Assembly (NCBI RefSeq): GCF_028283705.1
Contig: NZ_JAPWKD010000001.1
Coordinates: 1-64,000 of the forward strand
DNA: 64,000 nucleotides
Direction: 5' to 3'
Source: Pantoea sp.
GTDB taxonomy: Bacteria > Pseudomonadota > Gammaproteobacteria > Enterobacterales > Enterobacteriaceae
Both the position numbers and the translations under genes were made by a program. Positions 18,782-28,419 of the stretch are shown here, one piece after another (position 1 is the first letter of the stretch; each line of letters opens with the position of its first letter). A model generated the notes under the pieces. That model saw nothing but the letters and a program-made list of their open reading frames with translations. It did no database searches and had not been told where the DNA came from.

Positions 18782-19351
18782 ATGAAACGACTCATCATTG
18801 GTATTTCCGGCGCCAGCGGCGCAATCTACGGCGTGCGCCTGTTGCAGGTGTTACAACCGCTGGCCGAGGTGGAAACCCATCTGGTGATGAGTCAGGCTGC
18901 GCGTCAGACCCTGGCGCTGGAAACCGATTTCAATCTGCGCGAGGTGCAGGCACTGGCCAATGTGGTGCATGACGTGCGCGATATTGCAGCCAGCATTTCC
19001 TCCGGTTCATTTAAAACACTTGGCATGGTGATCCTCCCCTGTTCGATGAAAACCCTGTCCGGCATTGTGCACAGCTACAGCGATAGCCTGCTGACGCGTG
19101 CCGCTGACGTGGTGCTGAAAGAGCAGCGCAAACTGGTGCTGTGTGTGCGGGAAACCCCGTTGCACGTAGGCCATCTGCGTATGATGACCACTGCCGCTGA
19201 ACTGGGCGCCGTGATTATGCCGCCGGTACCCGCGTTTTATCACCGTCCGCAAAATATTGCCGAGCTGGTGGATCAAACGGTCAATCGCGTATTGGACCAG
19301 TTCGATATTGAGTTACCGCAGGATCTGTTCACTCGCTGGCAAGGCGCATAA
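18782..19351 (+). CDS. ubiX: Flavin prenyltransferase UbiX
   Basis: UbiX attaches a dimethylallyl group to FMN, making the prenylated-FMN cofactor that UbiD uses to decarboxylate the ubiquinone precursor. It is 189 aa from the start at 18782 (MKRLIIGISGASGAIYG), chosen because the flavoprotein fold begins there. FMN-binding segments are GISGASGAIYGVRLL, LPCSMKTLSGIVHSYSDSL and the RETPLHVGHLRMM loop. It is followed by the nitrogen-controlled his importer promoter region. Confidence 0.95.
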   Translation: MKRLIIGISGASGAIYGVRLLQVLQPLAEVETHLVMSQAARQTLALETDFNLREVQALANVVHDVRDIAASISSGSFKTLGMVILPCSMKTLSGIVHSYSDSLLTRAADVVLKEQRKLVLCVRETPLHVGHLRMMTTAAELGAVIMPPVPAFYHRPQNIAELVDQTVNRVLDQFDIELPQDLFTRWQGA

Positions 19352-19363
19352 ATGGTGCAGAGT

Positions 19364-19380
19364 TGCACTGTTATGGTGCG
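19364..19380. promoter_or_regulatory. NtrC-type enhancer site
   Basis: TGCACTGTTATGGTGCG closely follows the NtrC consensus TGCACC-N4-TGGTGCA, with the TGCAC...TGGTGC halves intact. It lies about 185 bases upstream of a sigma-54 promoter, the usual enhancer arrangement. A perfect GTGCAT/ATGCAC inverted pair nearby (19405-19419) may be a further site. Confidence 0.7.
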
Positions 19381-19547
19381 AAATTGCGCGCAGGATCACT
19401 CTTCGTGCATTTCATGCACCAAAAGTTAACAATGTCGCTTTTTCCTGCTCACCCGACTGTTATATTTTCCTCACAAACTAAGTGCTTGCGCCCCTGGTGG
19501 ACGCAGGATTTAGTGCGTCTGTACAGGGTTTCGCCAATTTGCACAAC

Positions 19548-19563
19548 TGGCATGAAACATGCA
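19548..19563 (+). promoter_or_regulatory. Sigma-54 promoter for the argT/hisJ-hisQMP operon
   Basis: TGGCATGAAACATGCA matches TGGCAC-N5-TTGCA at all but two positions. The invariant GG (19549-19550) and GC (19561-19562) are exactly 10 bases apart. Transcription would start near 19574, about 53 bases before the ATG. Salmonella argT has a comparable NtrC/sigma-54 promoter. Confidence 0.75.
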
Positions 19564-19626
19564 AATTAAACAGCGCAAACACATCACGCACCACATAACA
19601 AAAAGCACTTCACTTGAGGGTTACCT

Positions 19627-20409
19627 ATGAAAAAGCGAGTTCTGGCTCTTTCTCTGATGCTGGCAATGTCCAGCGCCGCGAGCGTGTTCGCGGCGGTACC
19701 GCATACGCTGCGCATCGGGACTGACCCGACTTACCCGCCGTTTGAATCGAAAAACGCGCAAGGACAGTTAGTGGGTTTTGACATTGATCTGGCTAACGAG
19801 ATCTGTAAACGCATCAAGACTAAATGTACTTATGTGGAAAGCGATTTCGATGCGCTGATCCCGTCGCTGAAAGCGAAGAAGATCGATGCCATCATCTCTT
19901 CACTTTCCATTACTGAAAAGCGTCAGGAAGAGATTGGCTTCTCTGAAAAACTCTACGCAGCAAACGCCCGTCTGGTTGCACCAAAAGGTTCCACCATTCA
20001 GCCGACCATTGAGTCACTGAAAGGCAAGAATATTGGTCTGTTGCAGGGCACTACCCAGGAAACTTACGCCAATCAATACTGGCGTCCGCAGGGGGTCACC
20101 GTTACGCCGTATGCTAACCAGGATCTGGTGTATCAGGACCTGAATGCGGGCCGTATCGATGCCGCTTTCCAGGACGAAGTGCAGGCGAGCGAAGGTTTCC
20201 TGAAGCAGCCGGTAGGTAAAAACTACGCCTTTGCTGGCCCGGCGGTGAAAGATGATAAAATCTTTGGCGTCGGCACCGGTATGGGCCTGCGTAAAGATGA
20301 TGCGGATCTGAAAGCCGCCATCGACAAAGCCTTCGAAGCGATGCGCAAAGACGGTACTTACGACAAGATTGCGAAGAAATACTTTGATTTCAATGTGTAC
20401 GGTGACTGA
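19627..20409 (+). CDS. argT/hisJ: Lysine/arginine/ornithine- or histidine-binding periplasmic protein (ArgT/HisJ)
   Basis: This is the periplasmic receptor of the HisQMP2 ABC importer. It is 260 aa with a signal peptide of about 22 residues ([20 protein letters not shown], then FA). The amino-acid binding fold shows [54 protein letters not shown] and [14 protein letters not shown]. Residues shared with remembered ArgT ([16 protein letters not shown]) and with HisJ (GTGMGLRK) are mixed, so specificity is uncertain. E. coli has two paralogues (argT, hisJ) here; only one is present. A nitrogen-responsive promoter precedes it. Confidence 0.9.
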   Translation: MKKRVLALSLMLAMSSAASVFAAVPHTLRIGTDPTYPPFESKNAQGQLVGFDIDLANEICKRIKTKCTYVESDFDALIPSLKAKKIDAIISSLSITEKRQEEIGFSEKLYAANARLVAPKGSTIQPTIESLKGKNIGLLQGTTQETYANQYWRPQGVTVTPYANQDLVYQDLNAGRIDAAFQDEVQASEGFLKQPVGKNYAFAGPAVKDDKIFGVGTGMGLRKDDADLKAAIDKAFEAMRKDGTYDKIAKKYFDFNVYGD

Positions 20410-20425
20410 TTATCCTGTCTACCAG

Positions 20426-20448
20426 ACTGCCCGCGACATGCGGGCAGT
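20426..20448 (+). repeat. Stable hairpin between binding-protein and permease genes
   Basis: ACTGCCCGC (20426-20434) and GCGGGCAGT (20440-20448) form a perfect 9-bp stem with a 5-base loop and no U tract. The hisJ-hisQ junction of Salmonella carries a REP element that keeps binding protein in excess over permease. This hairpin is placed to do the same. Confidence 0.6.
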
Positions 20449-20482
20449 GCTTCGTTAATTTCCCCACGACAGGATCAAATTC

Positions 20483-21169
20483 ATGTTGTATGGCTATTCT
20501 GACGTCATTCTAAAAGGCACCCTGGTTACACTGGAACTGGCGCTCAGTTCGGTGTTGCTGGCCGTGGTGCTTGGTTTAATTGGCGCTGGCGCCAAACTTT
20601 CCCGCAATCGCCCGCTGGCGATGCTTTTTGAAGGCTACACCACGCTGATTCGCGGTGTACCGGATCTGGTGTTGATGCTGCTGATTTTCTACGGTCTGCA
20701 GATCGCCCTGAACTCCCTGACCGATGCGATGGGTGTCGCGCAGTTCGATATCGACCCGATGGTGGCCGGTATCATCACCCTCGGCTTTATCTATGGTGCT
20801 TACTTTACTGAAACCTTCCGTGGTGCGTTTCTCGCTGTGCCGAAGGGGCAGATTGAAGCGGCCACCGCGTTTGGTTTTACCGGCTCGCAAACTTTCCGTC
20901 GCATTCTGTTCCCGGCGATGATGCGCTTTGCGCTGCCAGGCATCGGTAACAACTGGCAGGTGATCCTCAAAGCGACCGCGCTGGTTTCGCTGCTCGGCCT
21001 TGAGGATGTGGTGAAAGCCACCCAGCTGGCAGGTAAAAGCACCTGGCAGCCGTTCTACTTCGCGATTGTTGCCGGGGTGATTTATCTGGTGTTTACCACG
21101 CTGTCGAACGGCGTGCTGTGGTGGCTTGAACGCCGCTACTCAGTGGGTGTGAAAAGGGCAGAGCTATGA
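20483..21169 (+). CDS. hisQ: Histidine/basic amino-acid ABC transporter permease HisQ
   Basis: This is one of two membrane subunits of the HisQMP2 importer. It is 228 aa with five helices. The HisMQ-type fold has RGVPDLVLMLLIFYGLQIAL, and the ATPase-contact EAA loop reads IEAATAFGFTGSQTFRRILFPAMM (near 118-140). It ends four bases into hisM (ATGA overlap), so the two permeases are co-translated. Confidence 0.95.
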   Translation: MLYGYSDVILKGTLVTLELALSSVLLAVVLGLIGAGAKLSRNRPLAMLFEGYTTLIRGVPDLVLMLLIFYGLQIALNSLTDAMGVAQFDIDPMVAGIITLGFIYGAYFTETFRGAFLAVPKGQIEAATAFGFTGSQTFRRILFPAMMRFALPGIGNNWQVILKATALVSLLGLEDVVKATQLAGKSTWQPFYFAIVAGVIYLVFTTLSNGVLWWLERRYSVGVKRAEL

Positions 21170-21882
21170 TCGATATTATTCAGGAGTATTGGAAATCCCT
21201 GCTCTGGACCGATGGTTACCGTTTTACCGGCGTGGCTATCACCCTGTGGCTGTTGATTATTTCTGTGGCGATTGGCGGCTGTCTGGCGGTGTTGCTGTCG
21301 ATTGCCCGGGTGTCACCCAATCGCTTTATCTCCACCCCGGTATGGTTGTTCACCTACATATTCCGCGGTACGCCATTGTATGTGCAGCTGCTGGTGTTCT
21401 ACTCCGGCATGTATACGCTGGAAGTAGTGAAAGGGTCCGAATTGCTGAACGCCTTCTTCCGCAGCGGACTTAACTGTACCCTGCTGGCGTTTACCCTCAA
21501 CACCTGCGCCTATACTACCGAAATGTTTGCCGGGGCTATTCGCGCCGTACCACACGGTGAAATCGAAGCGGCACGCGCCTATGGGTTCTCAACCTTTAAA
21601 TTGTATCGTTGCATCATTCTGCCTTCGGCGCTGCGTACCGCGCTGCCTGCCTATAGCAATGAAGTGATCCTGATGCTGCACTCCACCGCGCTGGCGTTTA
21701 CCGCCACAGTGCCAGACCTGCTGAAAGTGGCGCGTGATATCAACTCCGCTACCTATCAGCCGTTTGTCGCTTTTGGTATTGCCGCGGTGCTGTACCTGAT
21801 TATCTCTTACGTGTTGATTAGCCTGTTCCGTATGGCGGAGCGCCGCTGGCTGGCCCACGTGAAACCTTCTTCATCGCATTGA
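21166..21882 (+). CDS. hisM: Histidine/basic amino-acid ABC transporter permease HisM
   Basis: This is the second permease of the importer, 238 aa. Family features are YIFRGTPLYVQLLVFYSGMY and the EAA loop IEAARAYGFSTFKLYRCIILPSALR, followed by ALPAYSNEVILMLHSTALAF. It heterodimerises with HisQ. It begins inside hisQ and ends 7 bases before hisP. Confidence 0.95.
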   Translation: MIDIIQEYWKSLLWTDGYRFTGVAITLWLLIISVAIGGCLAVLLSIARVSPNRFISTPVWLFTYIFRGTPLYVQLLVFYSGMYTLEVVKGSELLNAFFRSGLNCTLLAFTLNTCAYTTEMFAGAIRAVPHGEIEAARAYGFSTFKLYRCIILPSALRTALPAYSNEVILMLHSTALAFTATVPDLLKVARDINSATYQPFVAFGIAAVLYLIISYVLISLFRMAERRWLAHVKPSSSH

Positions 21883-21889
21883 GTAACCT

Positions 21890-22663
21890 ATGGCTGAAAA
21901 TAAATTAAGCGTTACCGAACTGCACAAGCGTTACGGTGAACATGAAGTCCTGAAAGGCGTGTCATTACAGGCGGATGCCGGTGACGTTATTAGTATCATT
22001 GGCTCGTCCGGTTCCGGGAAAAGTACTTTTCTGCGCTGCATTAACTTCCTCGAAAAACCGAGTGAAGGCACCATCGCAGTTAACAATGAGCAGATCAACC
22101 TGGTGCGCGACACCGATGGTCAGCTGAAGGTCTCGAATAAGGAGCAGTTGCGTTCGCTGCGTACCCGTCTCACCATGGTGTTCCAGCACTTCAACCTGTG
22201 GAGCCACATGACGGTGCTGGAGAACGTGATGGAAGCACCGATTCAGGTGCTGGGCCTGAGCAAAACCGAAGCGCGCGAACGTGCGATTAAGTATCTGGAT
22301 AAAGTCGGCATTGATGAACGCGCCCGTGCCAAATATCCGGTGCACCTGTCCGGTGGTCAGCAGCAGCGCGTTTCCATCGCCCGTGCGCTGGCGATGGAAC
22401 CGGAAGTGCTGTTATTTGATGAACCGACTTCGGCGCTTGACCCGGAGCTGGTCGGTGAAGTGCTGCGCATCATGCAGAAGCTGGCTGAAGAAGGGAAAAC
22501 CATGGTGGTGGTCACCCACGAAATGGAGTTTGCCCGTCACGTCTCCAGCCATGTGATTTTCCTGCATCAGGGGAAAATTGAAGAGCAGGGTGCGCCCGAT
22601 GAAGTGTTTAACAACCCGAAAAGCCCGCGTTTGCAGCAGTTCCTGAAAGGCTCGCTGAAATAA
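21890..22663 (+). CDS. hisP: Histidine/basic amino-acid ABC transporter ATPase HisP
   Basis: This is the cytoplasmic ATPase dimer driving HisQM, 257 aa. Walker A is [13 protein letters not shown] (near 37-49), Q-loop [12 protein letters not shown], signature [15 protein letters not shown], Walker [15 protein letters not shown] and H-loop VVVTHEM. The order binding protein-permease-permease-ATPase is complete. It is last in the operon and faces yfcH tail to tail. Confidence 0.96.
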   Translation: MAENKLSVTELHKRYGEHEVLKGVSLQADAGDVISIIGSSGSGKSTFLRCINFLEKPSEGTIAVNNEQINLVRDTDGQLKVSNKEQLRSLRTRLTMVFQHFNLWSHMTVLENVMEAPIQVLGLSKTEARERAIKYLDKVGIDERARAKYPVHLSGGQQQRVSIARALAMEPEVLLFDEPTSALDPELVGEVLRIMQKLAEEGKTMVVVTHEMEFARHVSSHVIFLHQGKIEEQGAPDEVFNNPKSPRLQQFLKGSLK

Positions 22664-22673
22664 TCTGCGGTAA

Positions 22674-22700
22674 CCAGGTCGCCATGGATTGGCGACCTGG
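22674..22700. terminator. Hairpin between convergent hisP and yfcH
   Basis: CCAGGTCGCC (22674-22683) and GGCGACCTGG (22691-22700) form a perfect 10-bp stem with a 7-base loop, lying in the 45-base gap between two converging genes. U tracts are weak on both strands, but position and stem strength suggest a bidirectional terminator. Confidence 0.6.
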
Positions 22701-22708
22701 CGATTCCG

Positions 22709-23602
22709 TTACGCCGCCGTATCCTGCAATGCCTCCTGCAAGTCATACCAGCGAAAACCAAATCCTGACTCCTCCAGCCGTTTCGGCAGCACATGCTGGC
22801 CGCCGAGCACCAGCACGGCAGACTCACCCATCATCAGCCTGATAGCGCTGGCCGGGGTGCGCATAAAGGCCGGACGATGCATCACCTGGCCGAGCGTGGC
22901 AGCAAATTGTTCGTTGCGGACCGCATAGGGTGACACCAGATTGAATGGCCCCTGCAACGGATTATCAATCAGCCACCAGATCGCATTCACCAGGTCGTCG
23001 ATATGAATCCATGGCAGATATTGTTTGCCGCTACCGATGGGGCCACCGACGCCGAGCCTGAACGGCAGCTTCATTTTTGCCAGCGCACCGCCTTCCTTCG
23101 CCAGTACCACGCCGGTACGCAGCAGGCACACCCGGGTACGATCGCTCTGCGCCGCCAGCGCCAGCTGCTCCCAGCGGGCACATAGCGTATGGGTAAACTC
23201 TTCATGGCCGGGATCGTCTTCGGTCAGTATCAAATCGCCAGTATCGCCATAGAAACCGGTGGCTGAGCCGGAGATCAAAAATTTCGGCGGCTGGCTGCTG
23301 GCATGGATCAGCGACACCAGGCGTTCGGTTACCTGCCAGCGGCTTTCGCACAGCAGTTGTTTCTGTTCTGCGGTCCAGCGCTTGTCGGCGATGGGCTCAC
23401 CGGCAAGGTTAATCACCCCATCGATACCATTGAGGTCCTGCTGCTGCGCAAGGCCGGACCAGCAGGCAACGCGTGGGTCCAGCTTCTCGCGTGCGGCTGC
23501 GACATCACGCGTCACCACGCTCACCTGTTGACCAAGCTGTAACAGGCGCGGGATCAGATGGCGGCCAATCAAACCCGTGCCGCCGGTAATAAGCAGATGC
23601 AT
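22709..23602 (-). CDS. yfcH: TIGR01777-family SDR protein YfcH
   Basis: This is an atypical short-chain dehydrogenase/epimerase-like protein of 297 aa. The start at 23602 ([18 protein letters not shown]) has AGGAGG upstream and begins directly with the nucleotide-binding GGTGLIG motif, so the longer reading from 23656 is rejected. Other marks are [27 protein letters not shown] (the YxxxG region) and a C-terminal DUF1731 segment [17 protein letters not shown]. The reaction is unknown. Confidence 0.92.
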   Translation of the reverse strand: MHLLITGGTGLIGRHLIPRLLQLGQQVSVVTRDVAAAREKLDPRVACWSGLAQQQDLNGIDGVINLAGEPIADKRWTAEQKQLLCESRWQVTERLVSLIHASSQPPKFLISGSATGFYGDTGDLILTEDDPGHEEFTHTLCARWEQLALAAQSDRTRVCLLRTGVVLAKEGGALAKMKLPFRLGVGGPIGSGKQYLPWIHIDDLVNAIWWLIDNPLQGPFNLVSPYAVRNEQFAATLGQVMHRPAFMRTPASAIRLMMGESAVLVLGGQHVLPKRLEESGFGFRWYDLQEALQDTAA

Positions 23603-23764
23603 GTTGAGCCTCCTTGTGCTTGTTATGTGCTCAGTTTCAGCATAGAAGAGAAGCACACGGCTGGCGTGACCGCACCGACGCTTACGATGAAAAAACCGTA
23701 GTCTGCGCTGGTCTTACCGGTTCAGATCCACATTGCCTTACTAAATAAAAATCGGTAAACATGA

Positions 23765-24436
<672 letters not shown>

Positions 24437-24547
24437 GCACGAAGAGGTCTTGCGGTGGGGAAAAGAACCCTTTACCTTACCGCACACTCTAATAAAGAAC
24501 AGTAAACAGGCGCGTGCCCGGCACGCCTAAACAGAAAAGGGTTACGG

Positions 24548-25066
24548 ATGGTGGATCAACCTGCAGATAACGGTATCGAATGGGTAGATATCGTTAACGA
24601 AGAGAATGAAGTGATTGCGCAGGCCAGTCGCGCGCAGATGCGTGCGCAGTGCCTGCGTCATCGCGCCACCTATATCGTGGTGCATGACGGCATGGGCAAG
24701 ATTCTGGTGCAGCGTCGTACCGAAATCAAAGACTTCATGCCCGGTATGCTCGATGCCACCGCCGGTGGTGTGGTGCAGAGCGGTGAAGACATGCTGGAAT
24801 CGGCGCGTCGTGAAGCGGAAGAAGAACTCGGTATTGCCGCAGTGCCGTTTGCTGAGCATGGAAAATTCTACTTCGAAGATGAACATTGCCGCGTCTGGGG
24901 CGGTTTGTTCAGCTGCGTGTCGCATGGTCCGTTTGCGATGCAGGAAGAGGAGGTGGATGAAGTCTTCTGGATGACGCCGGAAGAGATCACCGCCCGCTGT
25001 GATGAGTTCACTGATGATTCGCTGAAAGCATTGTCGTTGTGGCTGAGTCGCAACAGCGAATCCTAA
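24548..25066 (+). CDS. yfcD: Nudix hydrolase YfcD
   Basis: This is a 172-aa Nudix-family pyrophosphohydrolase, substrate not established. The Nudix box runs [20 protein letters not shown] followed by ELGI (GX5EX7REUXEEXGU), near residues 77-100. [21 protein letters not shown] leads into it, as in IPP-isomerase-like Nudix proteins. The start at 24548 follows AAAAGGG. A terminator follows directly. Confidence 0.93.
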   Translation: MVDQPADNGIEWVDIVNEENEVIAQASRAQMRAQCLRHRATYIVVHDGMGKILVQRRTEIKDFMPGMLDATAGGVVQSGEDMLESARREAEEELGIAAVPFAEHGKFYFEDEHCRVWGGLFSCVSHGPFAMQEEEVDEVFWMTPEEITARCDEFTDDSLKALSLWLSRNSES

Positions 25067-25071
25067 AAAGT

Positions 25072-25097
25072 AAAGGCACCGCAAGTGGTGCCTTTTG
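25072..25097. terminator. Terminator after yfcD
   Basis: AAAGGCACC (25072-25080) and GGTGCCTTT (25087-25095) form a 9-bp stem with a 6-base loop, then T. The A run on the other side makes it usable on both strands, ending the converging permease operon as well. Confidence 0.8.
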
Positions 25098-25099
25098 CA

Positions 25100-25927
25100 T
25101 TAATGGGCGGGATGCGACTGACGCATACGCTCACCACGCCGTCGCAGTATCTCCATCACAATCAGCAGCACCAGTGACGCCGCAATCATCAGCGTCGCCG
25201 CTGCCGCGATGGTGGGATCGAGGTTTTCGCGAATCCCGGCAAACATCTGAATCGGCAGGGTACGCTGGCTCGGGCTGGCGAGAAACAACGTCACCACCAC
25301 TTCATCGAACGAGGCGGCAAAGGCAAATAACGCGCCAGAGAACACCCCTGGAGCGATGAGCGGCAGCGTGATTTTGCGGAAGGTCAGCAGCGGTGATGCG
25401 CCCAGGCTGGCTGCCGCGCGTGACAGGTTGGTGTCATAGCTTTTCAGCACCGCCACCACGGTAATCACTACAAAGGGTACGCCAAGCAGCGTATGCGCCA
25501 GCACCAGTCCGAGGTAGCTGTTCAGCAGCGATAACCGGGCGAAGAAGAAGAACATCCCTACCGCGATAATCACCACCGGTGCCACCATCGGCGAGATGAT
25601 AATCGCCATTACGATGCCTTTGCCGCGAAATTCGCCGCGTACCAGTCCCATTGACGCCAGCACCCCAAGAATGGTGGCGAGCAATGTTGCCAGCGGCGCA
25701 ATCAGCAAACTGTTCCCCAGCGCGCCCAGCCATTCCTGTGAATGAAAGAAGGTTTGATACCAGCGCAGTGAAAAGCCGCTCAGCGGATAGCTGAGGAATG
25801 AGCTGGAGTTAAACGATAGCGGCACGATCACCAGAATCGGCAGAATTAAAAACAGCAGCACCGCCGCGCCATAGAAGTTGAAGAACGCGCCCCACAGGCG
25901 CAGCAGAGTAGAACCTTGTTGTTTCAT
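25100..25927 (-). CDS. PotC-type ABC transporter permease (polyamine/GABA-like uptake)
   Basis: This is the second membrane subunit of a spermidine/putrescine-type importer, 275 aa with six helices. The EAA loop reads LSRAAASLGASPLLTFRKITLP (near 168-190). The N-terminal ILVIVPLSFNSSSFLSYPLSGFSLRWY stretch is typical of PotC/PotI proteins. It lies 11 bases after the PotB-type permease and ends its operon. The substrate is inferred from the adjacent aminotransferase. Confidence 0.85.
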   Translation of the reverse strand: MKQQGSTLLRLWGAFFNFYGAAVLLFLILPILVIVPLSFNSSSFLSYPLSGFSLRWYQTFFHSQEWLGALGNSLLIAPLATLLATILGVLASMGLVRGEFRGKGIVMAIIISPMVAPVVIIAVGMFFFFARLSLLNSYLGLVLAHTLLGVPFVVITVVAVLKSYDTNLSRAAASLGASPLLTFRKITLPLIAPGVFSGALFAFAASFDEVVVTLFLASPSQRTLPIQMFAGIRENLDPTIAAAATLMIAASLVLLIVMEILRRRGERMRQSHPAH

Positions 25928-25938
25928 TTCTTCGCTCC

Positions 25939-27207
25939 TTAGCGCGCCGCCGCTTCTGCGGAGGTTCGGGTGACACGGATATAAACGATGTACAGCAGCA
26001 TCACGATAACCAGCAGCTGGCTGCCCAGGGCGGCGGCCATGCCCCAGTTCATGGTGCTGTTGGTAAAGAAGGCCACGAAATAGCTGACCATCTGGTCATC
26101 CGGGCCGCCGAGCAGCGCGGGGGTGACGTAATAACCAATCGCCATCATAAATACCAGCAGCGCACCGGCGGTGATACCGGCAAAAGTTTGCGGCACGTAG
26201 ACGCGCCAGAAGGCAAGGAAGGGATGCGCACCGAGCGAGATAGCGGCGCGCATATAGCTGGGAGAAATGCCTTTCATCACTGCGTACAGCGGCAGCACGA
26301 TAAACGGCAGCAGAATATGGGTCATCGAGATATAAACACCCAGGCGGTTAAATACCAGCGTCAGTGGATGGTCGATCACCCCGATGCCCATCAGCGCACG
26401 GTTAATCAGACCACCCGATTGCAGCAGCACAATCCAGCTGGCGGTACGCACAATCAGTGAGGTCCAGAACGGCAGCAGCACCAGAATCATCAGCAGATTG
26501 GCGCGGCCAGAAGGTTGCTTCGCCAGCCAGTAGGCCAGCGGATAACCGATACCGACGCACAGTAGCGTCACCACTGTCGCCATCCATAAGGTGCGCAGCA
26601 ATACATTCACGTACAGCGCCTGATCAGCAGGCTGGCTGACGATGTCACCGGTTTTGGCATCGACTTTACGGTCAAACACCGACAGCAGGTAGAGGCTGGT
26701 GAAGGGTTTTGCGGCACGTTGCAGCGTGCGCCAGGTGGTGAGATCGCCCCACAGCGGCTGTTTAGCCATCATCGTGTTTTTCACATCCACCCCGTCGGCA
26801 GGGGCGATGCGCGGAACGGTGAGGATCAGGCGACGGTAGCTGGCATCTTCGTAGCTGAGACGTTTCGCCACGCTGGAGATTTGTCCCTGATCGCGGGCGG
26901 CGATCAACTCTTTGGCCAGTAGCGCATAAACGCGCTCATCCGGTAGCGCGTTGCCTGACCACTGCTGCAACGCTTTGCTGGTTTGCGGCAATGCTTCCGG
27001 CAGCTCCGGGTTATTGATGCTCATGCTCAGGATCGAGCCAATTGGGAACAGGAAGCAGACCACCACGAACACCAGCAGAGGTGCAATCAGCAGCAGCGAA
27101 CGTCGCGTCTTCGCAAACTCGCTGCGTTGCAGACGCTGGCGCAGCGTCGGAACGCGCGGGTTATGCACTGATTGTGCTGGGGGATCCAAAACGGGATTTT
27201 GGCTCAT
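25939..27207 (-). CDS. PotB-type ABC transporter permease with large extracytoplasmic insert
   Basis: This is the first permease of the same importer, 422 aa from the start at 27207 (MSQNPVLDPP; AAGGAGT upstream). After helix 1 (about 48-70) comes a ~140-residue polar region (about 72-215). It reads like an extracytoplasmic domain and is absent from E. coli PotB, which is about 285 aa. The core then has LPFWTSLIVRTASWIVLLQ and the EAA loop MRAAISLGAHPFLAFWRVYVP. It follows the binding-protein gene by 69 bases holding a palindrome. Confidence 0.85.
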   Translation of the reverse strand: MSQNPVLDPPAQSVHNPRVPTLRQRLQRSEFAKTRRSLLLIAPLLVFVVVCFLFPIGSILSMSINNPELPEALPQTSKALQQWSGNALPDERVYALLAKELIAARDQGQISSVAKRLSYEDASYRRLILTVPRIAPADGVDVKNTMMAKQPLWGDLTTWRTLQRAAKPFTSLYLLSVFDRKVDAKTGDIVSQPADQALYVNVLLRTLWMATVVTLLCVGIGYPLAYWLAKQPSGRANLLMILVLLPFWTSLIVRTASWIVLLQSGGLINRALMGIGVIDHPLTLVFNRLGVYISMTHILLPFIVLPLYAVMKGISPSYMRAAISLGAHPFLAFWRVYVPQTFAGITAGALLVFMMAIGYYVTPALLGGPDDQMVSYFVAFFTNSTMNWGMAAALGSQLLVIVMLLYIVYIRVTRTSAEAAAR

Positions 27208-27241
27208 GGCCGGACTCCTTACTGAAAATTCTGTGCTGTGC

Positions 27242-27265
27242 AACGGCGCGTTAGATCGCGCCGTT
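27242..27265. repeat. Palindrome of the GGCGCG repeat family
   Basis: AACGGCGCG (27242-27250) and CGCGCCGTT (27257-27265) flank TTAGAT. The sequence resembles the GTAGCGGCGCGAT elements at 32673-32737 and 38291-38318. It lies between the binding-protein and permease genes, where it could shield the upstream mRNA. Confidence 0.55.
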
Positions 27266-27276
27266 ACCGGACAACA

Positions 27277-28302
27277 TTACTTCGCGGCCCAGCTGTTAAA
27301 GCGCTGTTCCAGTTCTTCGCCGTGTTCCAGCCAGAAATTGGCATCCACCTGCACCGATTTCGCCAGGTTATCCGGCGAGGTGGGCAGCTGCTTCAGGCGC
27401 TCAGGTGCCAGCAGGGCACCGGCCTTGATATTGGTCGGGCCGTAAGGAATATTTTCGGCGTAGACTTTCTGATTTTCGGGCTGGTTGGCGAAGGCGATAA
27501 ACTGTTCTGCCAGGGCTTTATGCTTCGAGCCCTTGACGATGGCCCAGTTATCCAGGTCATACAGGCCGCCGTCCCAGACGATTTTGAAGTTGTGGCCTTC
27601 CGCCTGGGCAGTACCGACACGGCCGTTATAAGCCGATGCCATCACCACGTCACCCGATACCAGCCATTGCAGCGGTTGTGCGCCGGATTCCCACCATTGG
27701 ATATTTGGTTTCAGCTCATCCAGCTTTTTGAAGGCGCGGTCGACACCGGCCGGGGTCGCCAGCACTTTGTAGACATCTTCACGCTTCACGCCATCCGCCA
27801 TCAGCGCGATTTCGAGGGTGTATTTGGCGCTCTTACGCAGCGCGCGTTTGCCGGGGAATTTCTTCACATCCCAGAAATCAGCCCAACTGGTGGGGGCGGT
27901 TTTCAGCTTGTCGGCGTCGTAGGTCAGCACGGTAGACCAGACAAAAATCCCGGCACCACATTCGCTGACGCTGCCAGGAATGAAATCACTTTTGTTGCCC
28001 AGCTTGCTCCAGTCGAGCGTCTCGAACAGGCCTTCATCACAACCACGCAGCAGTTCCGGGGTTTCCAGCTCAACCACATCCCAGCCGACCTGTTTGGTCT
28101 CCACCATGGCACGGATACGCGCCATCTCGCCGTTGTATTCGCCAGCATCAATGGTGCCTTTCCCGGCAGCGGTAAAGGGTTTATAGAATGCTTTGTCCTG
28201 GGCGTCCTTGTTGGTGCCACCAAAAGAGATCACAGTCAGGGTTTCTGCCTGTGCTTGCAGTGCTATGGTAGCGAAAATGAGTACAGCTAACTTTTTAACC
28301 AT
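27277..28302 (-). CDS. PotD-type periplasmic binding protein
   Basis: This is a 341-aa solute receptor with a short signal peptide (MVKKLAVLIFATIALQAQA). The PotD/PotF fold shows LTVISFGGTNKDAQDKAFYKPF at the start, WDVVELETPELLRGCDEG, and ALRKSAKYTLEIALMADG near the middle. Family members bind polyamines, opines or related amines. With a PuuE-type aminotransferase just upstream, GABA or putrescine is a reasonable guess, not shown. Confidence 0.85.
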   Translation of the reverse strand: MVKKLAVLIFATIALQAQAETLTVISFGGTNKDAQDKAFYKPFTAAGKGTIDAGEYNGEMARIRAMVETKQVGWDVVELETPELLRGCDEGLFETLDWSKLGNKSDFIPGSVSECGAGIFVWSTVLTYDADKLKTAPTSWADFWDVKKFPGKRALRKSAKYTLEIALMADGVKREDVYKVLATPAGVDRAFKKLDELKPNIQWWESGAQPLQWLVSGDVVMASAYNGRVGTAQAEGHNFKIVWDGGLYDLDNWAIVKGSKHKALAEQFIAFANQPENQKVYAENIPYGPTNIKAGALLAPERLKQLPTSPDNLAKSVQVDANFWLEHGEELEQRFNSWAAK

Positions 28303-28377
28303 CCCACAACTCCTGAATTATTATTGATGTGCAGGCGAACCTGCGTAGTGTTTGCAATGCAGCTTTTATGCCAGGTA

Positions 28378-28410
28378 CCGATGCATAGCGGGAACGGCGC
28401 TATGCATCGG
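28378..28410. repeat. Perfect 13-bp hairpin between puuE-like and binding-protein genes
   Basis: CCGATGCATAGCG (28378-28390) and CGCTATGCATCGG (28398-28410) form a perfect stem with a 7-base loop. No U tract follows on the minus strand. An mRNA-processing or attenuation role between two co-directional genes is likely. Confidence 0.6.
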
Positions 28411-28419
28411 GGGAGAGAT

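Noticed and set aside
19470..19505. Second NtrC site near TTGCGCCCCTGGTGG
   Set aside because: Half-sites are present but the spacing is two bases short of the consensus.
27238..28290. 350-codon plus-strand open frame
   Set aside because: It is fully antisense to the binding-protein gene, which has a signal peptide and family motifs; the plus-strand product is low in recognisable features and arises from high-GC codon use.
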